NCBI RefSeq assembly: GCF_037198285.1
Contig: NZ_CP147243.1
Coordinates: 1,116,001-1,180,000 of the forward strand
DNA length: 64,000 nt
Source of the DNA: Haladaptatus sp. DJG-WS-42
GTDB lineage: Archaea > Halobacteriota > Halobacteria > Halobacteriales > Halococcaceae
Direction: 5' to 3'
A model generated the notes under the pieces. The model saw nothing but the letters and a program-made list of their open reading frames with translations. It did no database searches and was not told where the DNA came from. Made by a program: the position numbers and the translations under genes. Of this stretch, positions 39,243 through 47,987 are shown piece by piece (positions within the stretch are counted from its first letter, which is position 1; the number at the start of each line of letters is the position of its first letter).

Positions 39243-39404
39243 TTACTCGGTGTCCCAGTCGAGGGGCGTCATCGGCCCAAAGACGAACGCAACGATGAAC
39301 AAAAGGCCAGCGAGAAATGTGCGCGGTTCAGTTTCGTACAACAATGAAACGCCAAGCGTGAGCACCAGAAGAATGATTCCGAGGCGTGCAACGTGGTCGG
39401 CCAT
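39243..39404 (-). CDS. Small two-helix membrane protein (53 aa)
   Basis: ATG at 39404, stop at 39243. It encodes 53 residues with two hydrophobic helices (ARLGIILLVLTLGVSLLY; FLAGLLFIVAFVFGPM) and an acidic C-terminus WDTE. It converges with the GrpB gene at a distance of three bases. A member of the many uncharacterised haloarchaeal mini-membrane proteins. Confidence 0.65.
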   Translation of the reverse strand: MADHVARLGIILLVLTLGVSLLYETEPRTFLAGLLFIVAFVFGPMTPLDWDTE

Positions 39405-39440
39405 GCGTTGCGTTCAAAGATTCGTGAGGTAACGGTCGGT

Positions 39441-39728
39441 CTAGTACTCTTCGCGCTCGATTTCTGCGAGGTGGGCTTCGATTTCTGGGTACTCTGAGGT
39501 GTCGATGTAGCCACAGATGCCGCCGCCGTAGAACGAATCGGGAATTTCCGGGCCGGAGAGCAACATCCGCGGGTCGCCATCGACGTGGTTCACCTTGTCG
39601 AGGGGGATGACGCGGGCGAGGCGTGGCTCTTTTCGCAGGCACACTGCCACGCTCTCTTGGACGAGGATGCAGTCGAACTCCTGTGGCTCGTACTCATCGA
39701 CTTGGTAGACGGTCGGTCTCATGCTCAT
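39441..39728 (-). CDS. Conserved-looking acidic hypothetical protein
   Basis: A 95-residue acidic soluble protein with no motif I recognise. It has three Cys (CILV, VCLR, ICGY) and a YIDTSEYPEIEAHLAEIERE end likely to be helical. A TATA-like CTATTTAC near 39751-39760 lies about 27 bases before the ATG, so a leaderless start at 39728 (or the Met two codons in) is well supported. It is probably real; the function is unknown. Confidence 0.65.
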   Translation of the reverse strand: MSMRPTVYQVDEYEPQEFDCILVQESVAVCLRKEPRLARVIPLDKVNHVDGDPRMLLSGPEIPDSFYGGGICGYIDTSEYPEIEAHLAEIEREEY

Positions 39729-39774
39729 GGGGGAGTGTTAGGCGGCCAACCAGTAAATAGTCTCTCAGGGTGGG

Positions 39775-40860
39775 TCAGGCTTCGACGGGGCGGGCGAAGT
39801 GGGTTTCTGCTACCGCGAAGGCGAGCGTCGAGGCGAGCGCCAGCAGCGTCCCACCGGTGAGTGCCGCCGCGAGAAATGAGAGCGTGACGAGGCCGAGGAA
39901 GTAGGCGCTCACGGCGTGGAGGACGATGGCGATGGCGAGGACGTAAAACGGCGCGTTCAGGTAGCGCCACTTGAACGTCGAATCGAGGTACTCGTCGGTC
40001 ACGCGCCCCAAACTCGTCGTGATGCCCGCGGCGGCGAACCACCGGACTGCACCGTAGAGGAGCGCCGCGATGACGTAGAGGGCGTTCGGTTGACCGCCGG
40101 GCGTCGTCGCCTCAATGCGGTTTAACATCTCCATCCCGCTCACCCCGCCGATGAGGAGGAGGGTGCCCGCGACGACGTAGGCGATGAGCGTGACGCGCCC
40201 GGCATAGAGGCCGCGACGGAGGCGGTCTGCCCAGCGGTCGATTGCCTCCTCCAACCCGAGGCCGCGAAACAGGACGTAGAGGCCGATGAGGCCGGAGGTC
40301 ACCCCGAACACCGACCCCGGCAGGTTGAGCGAATCGGCGATGATGGCAAGTGGGTAGATGAGCAGGAGGATTCCAAGCGGGACGAGAATCGTCCCCCGGG
40401 TTTCGGGGTCGTTCAGCACCTGCTTGATGGTGTAGTACATCGACTCTAAGTCCTGTGCTTGGCGGACGATGACCCGGCGGACGCCGTCGATGCGAACCCG
40501 CGAGCGGATGACGGGAATCACCGACTCGTCCTGTGCGCCGTCGGTGACGACGAGCGCGCGGACGTCTTCGCCGGTCGAGAGACTTGCGAGGACGGTATCG
40601 ACTTCCTCACCAACCTTCCGATTTGCGGCGATGTCGCTTCCTTCAAGGCCGGTGACGGCGGCGACTTCGACGGTCTCGTCTTCGATGGTGTCGAGGATGT
40701 GAATGCCCTCGAACAGGACGTTCACGTCCGAGTCCTCGGGGTCTGCCGTGGCGAGTGCAACCGCGGCGGCTTCGACGGCGTCTCTGCCGATAACCGGGGT
40801 CTGAAGCCCCGTCTTTCGGCCGAGGTCGTCGTCCAAGTCAATGCACAACACGAGCAGCAT
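39775..40860 (-). CDS. DUF373 membrane protein
   Basis: A 361-residue archaeal DUF373 protein. A cytoplasmic N-terminal domain (~1-150) begins MLLVLCIDLDDDLGRKTG, the family hallmark, and about seven membrane helices follow. Cellular function is not established. It runs downstream of, and opposite in role to nothing visible, the MFS gene on the same strand (43-base gap). Confidence 0.85.
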   Translation of the reverse strand: MLLVLCIDLDDDLGRKTGLQTPVIGRDAVEAAAVALATADPEDSDVNVLFEGIHILDTIEDETVEVAAVTGLEGSDIAANRKVGEEVDTVLASLSTGEDVRALVVTDGAQDESVIPVIRSRVRIDGVRRVIVRQAQDLESMYYTIKQVLNDPETRGTILVPLGILLLIYPLAIIADSLNLPGSVFGVTSGLIGLYVLFRGLGLEEAIDRWADRLRRGLYAGRVTLIAYVVAGTLLLIGGVSGMEMLNRIEATTPGGQPNALYVIAALLYGAVRWFAAAGITTSLGRVTDEYLDSTFKWRYLNAPFYVLAIAIVLHAVSAYFLGLVTLSFLAAALTGGTLLALASTLAFAVAETHFARPVEA

Positions 40861-40903
40861 TATCGAAGGCTAGGAGAGACTGCCGTATAACTGTTTTCTG
40901 GCG

Positions 40904-42214
40904 CTAGTGGGTGAGGTCTGATTCGCTCACCGTCGGGTTGTTCTTCTCATCGTTTCGCGCAAGCTGGAGGCCAATGACAAGCACCGGGAGCAACAGAAGT
41001 CCACCGAGGGCGAACGGCGACCAGTAGCCAATCGCGGCGTAGATACCCCCCATCAAAACGGGGCCGAACGTGCGTGCGAGACTCCCCGAGCCTTGAGTCA
41101 GTCCGAGCGCGCTTCCTTGCCGGTCTGCGCTCGCGTTCTGCGAGACGAGCGTCGTGAGCGTGACGTTGACGACGCCGTTGCCGAGCGAGAGGACTGCGAG
41201 CACCGCAAGCAGGCCAAGCAGTTGCTCGGTTAGAAACGGCGCGACGCTGGTGAGACTTGGGAACAACAGTTCGCCAACGAGCGGCGCGGCCGGAATCCCG
41301 AACAGGGAAATCGTGAGCAGGGCGGTTCCCGCGACCGCCAGCCGGCTCTCGGTGTAGCGTTTGGTCAACCGGCCGATGAGCACGCCTTGGACGAGGACGC
41401 CGAGCACGCCGATGTAGGTGAGCAGGAGGGCGCTTTGTGACTCCGTGTACCCGTAGATGTCCGCGACAAAGGGGATGAACATGATTTGGACCCCCGAAAA
41501 CGCAAACGAGATGAGGAAAAACGCGATGAGCAGGCCGCGCACGTTCTCGTTGGTGATGGCGCTTTTGAGCTGTGCGAGCTGCGATTCGTAGACGCTCGGC
41601 GTATCGGCGAGTTCGCGCGATTCGGGGAGAAAGCGGTAGGCAACGAGGAAGTTGAGGAGGGCGAGAAACGCCGCGACGAAACTCGGGAGCGAAAACTGGT
41701 TGATGGCGACCCACGGGATGAGGTTCTGGAAGAAGTTCACGACGACCTCAAAGGTGAACACCGCGCCGATTCCGGGACCGAAGATGAAGCCGAGACCGAA
41801 CGCCGCGCCAAGGAGCCCGAGGCTCTTTGCACGCTCCTCGGGCGGTGTCACGTCCGCGACGTAGGCTTGGGCAGCGGCGATGTTCCCGCCCATCGCGCCC
41901 GCGAGCATACGCGAAACAAATAATAGAAAGAGGCCTTCTGCGAGGCCGAACAGTGTCCACGCGATGGCGCTCCCGAGCACCGAGAGGAGGATGACCGGCC
42001 GCCGGCCGCGGCGGTCTGAGAGTTGGCCAAGGATGGGCGCGAACATGAACTGCATCGCCGAATAGGAGGCCGCAAGGAGGCCAATGACGAGTTCGTTTGC
42101 GCCAAACGCGCGGACGTAAAACGGCAGGATGGGGATGATGATACCAAAGCCAAGCAAGTCGAGAAAGACCACCGCAAAGACGATGCTGATGGTGCGCCGA
42201 GAGCGAGCAGCCAT
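40904..42214 (-). CDS. MFS transporter (TetA-like)
   Basis: A 436-residue major facilitator with about 12 membrane helices. The loop 2-3 signature GQLSDRRGRRPVIL and a TetA-like motif in the first half (LLGFGIIIPILPFYVRAFGA) place it among drug/H+ antiporters, but the substrate cannot be told. The start MAARSRRT at 42214 is preferred because a TATA-like CTTATCC at 42239-42245 lies about 27 bases upstream; the longer frame has four extra residues. Confidence 0.85.
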   Translation of the reverse strand: MAARSRRTISIVFAVVFLDLLGFGIIIPILPFYVRAFGANELVIGLLAASYSAMQFMFAPILGQLSDRRGRRPVILLSVLGSAIAWTLFGLAEGLFLLFVSRMLAGAMGGNIAAAQAYVADVTPPEERAKSLGLLGAAFGLGFIFGPGIGAVFTFEVVVNFFQNLIPWVAINQFSLPSFVAAFLALLNFLVAYRFLPESRELADTPSVYESQLAQLKSAITNENVRGLLIAFFLISFAFSGVQIMFIPFVADIYGYTESQSALLLTYIGVLGVLVQGVLIGRLTKRYTESRLAVAGTALLTISLFGIPAAPLVGELLFPSLTSVAPFLTEQLLGLLAVLAVLSLGNGVVNVTLTTLVSQNASADRQGSALGLTQGSGSLARTFGPVLMGGIYAAIGYWSPFALGGLLLLPVLVIGLQLARNDEKNNPTVSESDLTH

Positions 42215-42301
42215 ACCGCGACACACGTCAACAAGAGGGATAAGTCGTCCGCGCGAGTCGCACAGTTTTTAGGGCTCGACAGGTAAGAGAGCCGATAACG
42301 G

Positions 42302-43294
42302 ATGATTTCGAAGGGCTGCGAACAGTGCGCCAAGGGGGGCAAAATGGTGCTGTTCGTCTATGGATACTGTGACCAGCGAGACTGTTTCTACTGTCCGCTT
42401 GGGGAGAATCGCAAGAACGTGACCCAGGTGTACGCAAACGAGCGGCAGGTCGAGTCCGACGAAGACATCATCACCGAAGCAAAGCGGATGGACGCCCTCG
42501 GCACCTCGATTACCGGCGGCGAACCACAGGAAGCGATGGACAAGACGTGCCGGTACCTCCGCCTCCTGAAAGACGAGTTCGGCGAGGACCACCACACCCA
42601 CCTGTACACTGGGATTACGGGCGGACGCGAGAACATGCGCCGGCTCGCAGAAGCCGGCTTAGACGAGATTCGCTTCCACCCGCCGTACGAGCTCTGGGGC
42701 GACATGCACGGCACCGAGTGGGAAGAAATCCTCTACATCGCCCGCGAAGAAGGCCTCACCCCCGCCTTCGAGATTCCGGGCATCCGCGCAGAACGCGAGT
42801 TCATCGAGTTCTTAGATGAGGGTGCGGCGGATTTCTGTAACATCAACGAGTTCGAGATGAGCGAGGGCAACTACGAGCGCATGCAGGCGGAAGGCTACGA
42901 ACTCCGCGAAGGCCACATGAGCGCCGTCGAAGGCTCCCACGACATCTTAGAAGAAATGGCCGCCCACCCGAAGGTCTACTTCTGTACCTCGGTGTTCAAA
43001 GACGCCGCCCAGCACCGGAATCGCCTGAAACGCATGGCCAAGAACCTCCGCCGCGAGTTCGACGACGTGACCGACGACGGCACACTCGTCTACGGCAAGA
43101 CGTGGATTACGCCCGCAGAACTCGAAGCCCTCGGCGTCCCCGAAGAGTTCTACACCGTCAAAGAGAGTCACGTCGAGATTGCGTGGTGGCTCTTAGAGGA
43201 GATGGTCGAAGACGGTGACGTGGAGAAAGGCGAGATAGTCGAGCAGTATCCAACGGTTGACGGGACTGTGGTTGAGCGGACGCCACTAGCGTAA
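42302..43294 (+). CDS. Radical SAM protein, COG2108-like, CX4CX2C cluster
   Basis: A 330-residue radical SAM protein. Unusually, the cluster cysteines are Cys23, Cys28 and Cys31 (YGYCDQRDCFYCPL), CX4CX2C instead of the usual CX3CX2C. Two more Cys at 6 and 9 could hold another metal or cluster. The sequence continues as in the uncharacterised archaeal family related to pyruvate formate-lyase activating enzymes. The substrate is unknown. Its 3' end is repeated 89 bases downstream. Confidence 0.85.
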   Translation: MISKGCEQCAKGGKMVLFVYGYCDQRDCFYCPLGENRKNVTQVYANERQVESDEDIITEAKRMDALGTSITGGEPQEAMDKTCRYLRLLKDEFGEDHHTHLYTGITGGRENMRRLAEAGLDEIRFHPPYELWGDMHGTEWEEILYIAREEGLTPAFEIPGIRAEREFIEFLDEGAADFCNINEFEMSEGNYERMQAEGYELREGHMSAVEGSHDILEEMAAHPKVYFCTSVFKDAAQHRNRLKRMAKNLRREFDDVTDDGTLVYGKTWITPAELEALGVPEEFYTVKESHVEIAWWLLEEMVEDGDVEKGEIVEQYPTVDGTVVERTPLA

Positions 43295-43383
43295 TCGACT
43301 GAATTTTTTTGTTCGGCTTTTTGCAAGCGAGCGCAGTAAAAAGGTGAGATGGTACGGCTGTCGAGCGGACGCCGCTCGCGTAA
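43274..43383 (+). repeat. Repeated 3' end of the radical SAM gene with spacer
   Basis: The final bases of the gene, encoding VERTPLA and stop (43271-43294), reappear at 43360-43383 as another in-phase VERTPLA-stop. The two copies differ only at three synonymous third positions. The 65-base spacer starts with a T-run and contains GAGCGCAGTAAAAAGGTGAG, similar to part of the etfA spacer. No start codon or coding sequence accompanies the second copy. Confidence 0.75.
43301..43322 (+). terminator. T-rich terminator after the radical SAM gene
   Basis: Two T-runs (seven and five T) separated by GTTCGGC, immediately after the radical SAM stop. Confidence 0.45.
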
Positions 43384-43472
43384 CCAAGCTATTCTCGTTC
43401 CCCTGACTCTCTTGCGTTCCCGGAGTTACACAGACGCAAGCGTTTAGACTGCGGCCTCTAAACGTAGGCCAT

Positions 43473-43919
43473 ATGCCCGACTGTCCACTCGCGGATGAAT
43501 GCCCCAAGTTCAGTGAACACATCCAGGGGATGGGGTGCCAGCACTACGGGGACAAAGGCGGGGCTGAGTGGTGTAGCCACTACAATCAGCCAATCCGCGA
43601 TCTGAAGTCACAGCCGGTGAAAATCGGCGAAGAAGTCGTCGTTGACGTTACCGACATCCACGAGAGTGGGGCCGGAGTGGGCCGGACCGAGGACGGATTC
43701 ATCATTTTCGTAGACGGCGTGCTCCCCGACGCCCGCGCACGCGTGAAGATTACGAAGGTACGGTCGAATCACGCTCGTGCAGACCCACTCGAGCGGCTCC
43801 CAATGGAGCCGGAAGAAGAAGCCGACGAAGCGAACGCTGAAGACGACGAAGCGGGCGGCTACAGCAAGCCAAAACGCCCCGAGCGTCTTGGCAGCCGCGA
43901 CAATTTCTGGGGCAGCTAG
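43473..43919 (+). CDS. TRAM-domain protein with N-terminal Cys cluster
   Basis: A 148-residue protein. Residues 1-38 hold four Cys (4, 10, 22, 34) likely to bind a metal; residues ~48-100 form a TRAM RNA-binding domain (GEEVVVDVTDIHESGAGVGR). The C-terminal tail is charged and disordered. It probably binds RNA; archaeal TRAM proteins act in RNA chaperoning or accompany tRNA modification. The Tfx gene follows after ten bases. Confidence 0.8.
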   Translation: MPDCPLADECPKFSEHIQGMGCQHYGDKGGAEWCSHYNQPIRDLKSQPVKIGEEVVVDVTDIHESGAGVGRTEDGFIIFVDGVLPDARARVKITKVRSNHARADPLERLPMEPEEEADEANAEDDEAGGYSKPKRPERLGSRDNFWGS

Positions 43920-43929
43920 TCCGACAGTG

Positions 43930-44406
43930 ATGAGCGACGACCCAACACTCGACGTTGACGCGCTGCTCGACCGCATTGGATTCGACCCCGACACGAGCAT
44001 TCTCACCCGACGGCAAGCGGAGGTGCTCGCACTCCGCGAACAGGGCGAAGCCCAAGCCACCATCGCAGACCTTCTTGGCACGTCGAGGGCGAACGTCTCA
44101 AGCATCGAATCGAGCGCGCGGTCGAACATCGAAAAAGCCCGCGAAACCGTCGCGTTCGCCGAGACGCTCCGTGCGCCGGTACAGATTACCGTCGACGCCG
44201 GAACCGACCTCTACGACGTGCCCGCCCAAGTGTACGGCGCGTGCGACGACGCGGGCGTGAAAGTCGGCCACACCGCCCCCGAACTGATGAAAGTCGTCGG
44301 CGACGAGGCGGGCGACGCCGTGACCGGCCGACAGGTGGTCAAAGCCCTCCTGATTGGCGTGACCCACGAAGGCGTGGTTCGGGTGCGCCGCGCCGAGCAG
44401 TCATAG
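43930..44406 (+). CDS. Tfx family DNA-binding regulator
   Basis: A 158-residue archaeal regulator. The N-terminal third has a helix-turn-helix of the Tfx type (LTRRQAEVLALREQGEAQAT then LGTSRANVSSIESSARSNIE). The C-terminal domain is the family-specific part. Tfx of Methanothermobacter regulates fmdECB; the target here is not known. Start MSDDPTLDVD at 43930 is taken because the frame upstream overlaps the TRAM gene. Confidence 0.83.
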   Translation: MSDDPTLDVDALLDRIGFDPDTSILTRRQAEVLALREQGEAQATIADLLGTSRANVSSIESSARSNIEKARETVAFAETLRAPVQITVDAGTDLYDVPAQVYGACDDAGVKVGHTAPELMKVVGDEAGDAVTGRQVVKALLIGVTHEGVVRVRRAEQS

Positions 44407-44445
44407 AGGGAAAACGCGTTGACGCTGGCCCCCGTTGGGCCGAGC

Positions 44446-45231
44446 ATGGACTTTGGAATTGCTGGGGATAGCGCGCTCCTAACGGCGAGTTCGAGTGGCC
44501 TTGGACTGGCGAGTGCCATCGCCCTCGCAGAGGAGGGTGCGAACGTCGCCATCTGTGGCCGGGACGAAGCCCGCCTCAAAGACGCAGAAAAGCGGGTCGA
44601 CCAAGCGGGGCGCGGAGACGTGCTCGCCGTCGAAGCCGACATCACCGACCCAGACCACGTCGAAGCGTTCGTTGAGCAGACCGTCGCCGAGTTCGGCGGC
44701 CTCGACCACGTCGTCACGTCCGCAGGTGGCCCACCCTCTGGCCCGTTTCTCGACACGCTCGAACGCGACTGGTACAAAGCCTACGACCTGTTGGTGATGA
44801 GTGCCGTCTGGACGGCGAAAGCCGCCCAGCCACACCTCGAAACGAGCGGTGCGGGCACCTTCGTCGCCATCACCTCGCTTAGCGTCCGCGAACCGGTCGA
44901 AGGCCTCGTGCTCTCGAACTCGGTCAGAAGCGCGGTCATCGGCCTCGTCAAGACGCTTTCGCGCGAGTTCGCCCCTGAGATTCGCGTGAACGCCGTCCTC
45001 CCCGGCGCACACGAGACGGCGCGCTTTACCGAACTCTTAGAACAGGGCGTTGCCCGCGGCGAGCTCGCGGACTACGAAGAAGGACTCAGGAATTGGGCCG
45101 AAGACATCCCTCTCAACCGAATCGGCGACCCACGAGAGTTGGGCGACGTAGTTGCCTTTCTCTCCAGTGAGCGGTCGAGCTACGTGACCGGCGTCTCCCT
45201 GCCAATCGACGGTGGCAAACTCCGGAGTTAG
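44446..45231 (+). CDS. SDR-family protein lacking the YxxxK catalytic pair
   Basis: A 261-residue short-chain dehydrogenase fold. The N-terminal nucleotide-binding TASSSGLG is near 13-20, and SAGG near 92-95 replaces the NNAG motif. The catalytic Ser (about 144, ITSLS) is present, but the Tyr and Lys positions 13 and 17 residues on hold Ser157 and Arg161. A known SDR subgroup has this VLSN-type replacement. It may bind a cofactor without classical reduction. It overlaps the next gene's stop by four bases, convergent. Confidence 0.82.
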   Translation: MDFGIAGDSALLTASSSGLGLASAIALAEEGANVAICGRDEARLKDAEKRVDQAGRGDVLAVEADITDPDHVEAFVEQTVAEFGGLDHVVTSAGGPPSGPFLDTLERDWYKAYDLLVMSAVWTAKAAQPHLETSGAGTFVAITSLSVREPVEGLVLSNSVRSAVIGLVKTLSREFAPEIRVNAVLPGAHETARFTELLEQGVARGELADYEEGLRNWAEDIPLNRIGDPRELGDVVAFLSSERSSYVTGVSLPIDGGKLRS

Positions 45232-46208
45232 AAGCGGCCCGCTGCTTTGAGTTGCGAGACGAGGGCTCGTACTGCCTGCGCTTTTGCTTTCGGCACGACG
45301 AGTACGCGATTGTCGAACGAAACCACCACGAGGTCCGAAACGCCGACGACGCTCACGTGTGCATCGTCCGTGACGACGACCGAATCCGTGGTATCGACCA
45401 CCGACACGTCCCCGAACACGGCGTTGCCATCTTCGTCAGAGTCGAGAATCCGACCAAGCGCGTCCCACGCGCCCAAGTCGTCCCACTCGAAGGTTGCCGG
45501 CACGACGGTCGCACGGGTCGTCCGTTCGAGCACGGCGTAGTCGATGCTCACCGGCTCGACGGCGTCGAAGTCGTGTGGGTTGTCAACCAAAGGAGCGAGC
45601 GGTGTGTCTGCGGCTTCGCGGAGCAGTGCCTCGGGCGTCCACGCGAACATCCCGGCGTTCCAGAGAAAACCGTCTTCAACGTACTTTGTCGCTGTTTCCG
45701 CATCCGGTTTTTCGTGAAACGAGGCGACGTCGAAGTAATCGCCGTGGGCTGCGCCCGGTTCGATGTAGCCGTAGCCGGTGGCCGGGCGCGTTGGCTTGAT
45801 ACCGATGGTGACGAGCGACCCGGTTTCGGCGGCGACGCGAGCGGCTGTGTTCGCGGTTTCTGCAAAATCGCCGGTGATGTGGTGGTCGCTCGGGACGCAA
45901 AAAAGCACACAGTCGCCGACCTGTTCGCGGATGCGCGCAGCGGCGTAGACGAGCGCGGGGCCGGTGTCTTTGGGTTCTGGTTCGGTGAGGACGGCAGCCT
46001 CGGGAGCGTGGTCGCGAATCTCGTCTGCGAACGCCTCGCGGGTGAGGACGTAGCGTTCGTCGGCAAACGAGAGGCGGTCGACGGTCTGGGCGAGCAGTGA
46101 GCCGTCGCCGAAGTCGAGAAACTGTTTGGGACGGTGGCTCCGGCTTGCGGGGTAGAGGCGCGTGCCGGTGCCGCCGGCGAGGACGAGCGCGACGAGGGGC
46201 CGAGTCAT
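45228..46208 (-). CDS. Mannose-1-phosphate guanylyltransferase-like protein
   Basis: A 326-residue sugar-nucleotidyltransferase. The signature VLAGGTGTRLYPASRSHRPK is typical of GDP-mannose pyrophosphorylase, and the middle VPSDHHI and FLWNAGMF stretches fit. It lacks the C-terminal isomerase domain of dual ManC enzymes. The product is probably GDP-mannose for glycosylation, with other hexoses possible. It ends convergent with the SDR, sharing TTAG. Confidence 0.85.
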   Translation of the reverse strand: MTRPLVALVLAGGTGTRLYPASRSHRPKQFLDFGDGSLLAQTVDRLSFADERYVLTREAFADEIRDHAPEAAVLTEPEPKDTGPALVYAAARIREQVGDCVLFCVPSDHHITGDFAETANTAARVAAETGSLVTIGIKPTRPATGYGYIEPGAAHGDYFDVASFHEKPDAETATKYVEDGFLWNAGMFAWTPEALLREAADTPLAPLVDNPHDFDAVEPVSIDYAVLERTTRATVVPATFEWDDLGAWDALGRILDSDEDGNAVFGDVSVVDTTDSVVVTDDAHVSVVGVSDLVVVSFDNRVLVVPKAKAQAVRALVSQLKAAGRF

Positions 46209-46405
46209 GCGAGGAAATCAACGGCGAGGGCGAAAAATCCTACTGGCGCTGGTGCGGTGCTCACGCCAAAGGGAGGCCACCCAACCGTGAGCAGTCCGCC
46301 ACATCGCGGACCGAAAACCGTCGTTACACAGTCGCAAAAGACAATTTTAGCAGAAATTTCTGATGGATAGTTATTACTTATTGGATATTGATAGCACACT
46401 AGAAG

Positions 46406-47953
46406 ATGTCGATGAATGTGAATGCGAGTGGGTTCATCATCGCTGCCATTGGGTTCTTTCTCACTCGATTTACCGTCACACTCGCACTCTACGAGAGCCC
46501 AGTCCAATTCTACCTCTCGGGCGTTCTTCCACTGACGCTCGGCCTTGGGTTGGCCGCGTTCGGTGTGGCGCTGGCCGTCGCTGACATCGAACCGTCGCTG
46601 GTTCGGACGACGGCGCGCTGGTGTGTCATCGGAGCTGGAACGATGTTGATTCTCGTCTCCCTGACGCTGTTAGGCACTGCCGTCGATGGCATACCGACCG
46701 TGACGATGATTCGCTCGCAAGCGTACCTGTCGAACTTTCTTATTGGGGGGAGCGTTGGGGGGACACTCACTGGCTTGTACGCGGCACGAACCCGCCGACA
46801 GCGCGGAGAGCTGCAACAGCACACCAACCGTCTCGTGATACTCAACCGCCTCCTCCGCCACGAGATACTCAATTCGGTGACGGTGATTCGTGGGTACGCA
46901 TCGTTGAGCCGTGACGAGCATGCGGGGACCGGGAAGGTTATCGAAAAGCGGCTGACTGCTATCGAGCAGACGATAGACCAAGTGAAATATCTCACCCGCC
47001 GAGCAGGGCAGAACGATGGGTCCAGAAAGCTCATCAAAATCGAAGATACCATCCAGCAAAGCGTCGAGGAGGTATCCAGCCGTCATTCCGGAGCCGCAAT
47101 TTCCATCGAGTCGATTCCCGAGACTGCGAAGGTGGTGGCAGACGAACAACTCGCGCAGGTTTTCACGCATCTCCTTGAGAACGCACTCATTCACGGACGC
47201 GACGAGACCCCAACCGTTGAGGTGACGGTGACACGAACCAGCGTCCGGGTGTCCGTAAAAGACAATGGGCCCGGGCTTCCTGAGAGTCAACAGGCACTGC
47301 TTGAAACGCCCGACATCGAAGAGTTCGACGACCCGACGGCCGGATTTGGGCTGAAAATCGTTCGGCTCCTCGTTGAGAACTATCGGGGAACACTCGAGAC
47401 CGAGAGTGGAGCGAGTGGAACGACGGTGACCGTCGTCCTCCCACGAGCCAACGCAGAAACCATAGGACTGCAACCCACCCGAACGGACGTGGACACCGTG
47501 CGCCCGACCATCCAGCACATGCTCGTTACGCTCGGGGCGTCGGTCGTTGCGGGTGTGTTCTTCGGTATCGCGGCGATGGCGCTCGGTCGGTCGGTTGCAG
47601 GCATCGGCGTCTTTTACGGGGCGGTGAATCCCGTCATCGGCTGGCTCACTCACGAGTTTCACAGCATCGTCTTCGGGTTCATCTTCGTCAACCTGGTCTC
47701 GATGGCTCCGGAACGCTATCGAACCAGCGTCCTTGCCTACGTCGCCATCGGGGCGGTCTGGGGGCTTGTCCTCTGGGTTGGCGCGTCCGGGATCATCGCG
47801 CCGATTTGGTTGCAACTCCTCGGTATCCCGGCGCCGATTCCGAATCTCACGTTCTGGTCATTCGTGACGCATCTCGTCTGGGGGATTTCGCTGGGTGCGC
47901 TCACCGCGTGGGGATACAAGTACCTCGCCGCACGGGATGACACGAGTCGGTAA
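46406..47953 (+). CDS. Histidine kinase with membrane domains at both ends
   Basis: A 515-residue kinase. Residues ~1-120 form four membrane helices, followed by a HisKA-type helix pair with phospho-acceptor His152 (LLRHEILNSV) and a HATPase domain (~250-350; NALIHGR, DNGPGLP, GFGLKIV). Unusually, a second membrane block of about four helices follows (~370-505). Most haloarchaeal kinases end after the ATPase domain. No response regulator lies beside it. The promoter region upstream is AT-rich. Confidence 0.85.
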   Translation: MSMNVNASGFIIAAIGFFLTRFTVTLALYESPVQFYLSGVLPLTLGLGLAAFGVALAVADIEPSLVRTTARWCVIGAGTMLILVSLTLLGTAVDGIPTVTMIRSQAYLSNFLIGGSVGGTLTGLYAARTRRQRGELQQHTNRLVILNRLLRHEILNSVTVIRGYASLSRDEHAGTGKVIEKRLTAIEQTIDQVKYLTRRAGQNDGSRKLIKIEDTIQQSVEEVSSRHSGAAISIESIPETAKVVADEQLAQVFTHLLENALIHGRDETPTVEVTVTRTSVRVSVKDNGPGLPESQQALLETPDIEEFDDPTAGFGLKIVRLLVENYRGTLETESGASGTTVTVVLPRANAETIGLQPTRTDVDTVRPTIQHMLVTLGASVVAGVFFGIAAMALGRSVAGIGVFYGAVNPVIGWLTHEFHSIVFGFIFVNLVSMAPERYRTSVLAYVAIGAVWGLVLWVGASGIIAPIWLQLLGIPAPIPNLTFWSFVTHLVWGISLGALTAWGYKYLAARDDTSR

Positions 47954-47987
47954 AAACTATCACTCAGTTGCTTTCAATATCGTCGCC

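Noticed and set aside
46670-47815. Minus-strand frame of 381 codons
   Set aside because: It is antisense to the histidine kinase; its composition is rich in Arg, Asp and His without motif.
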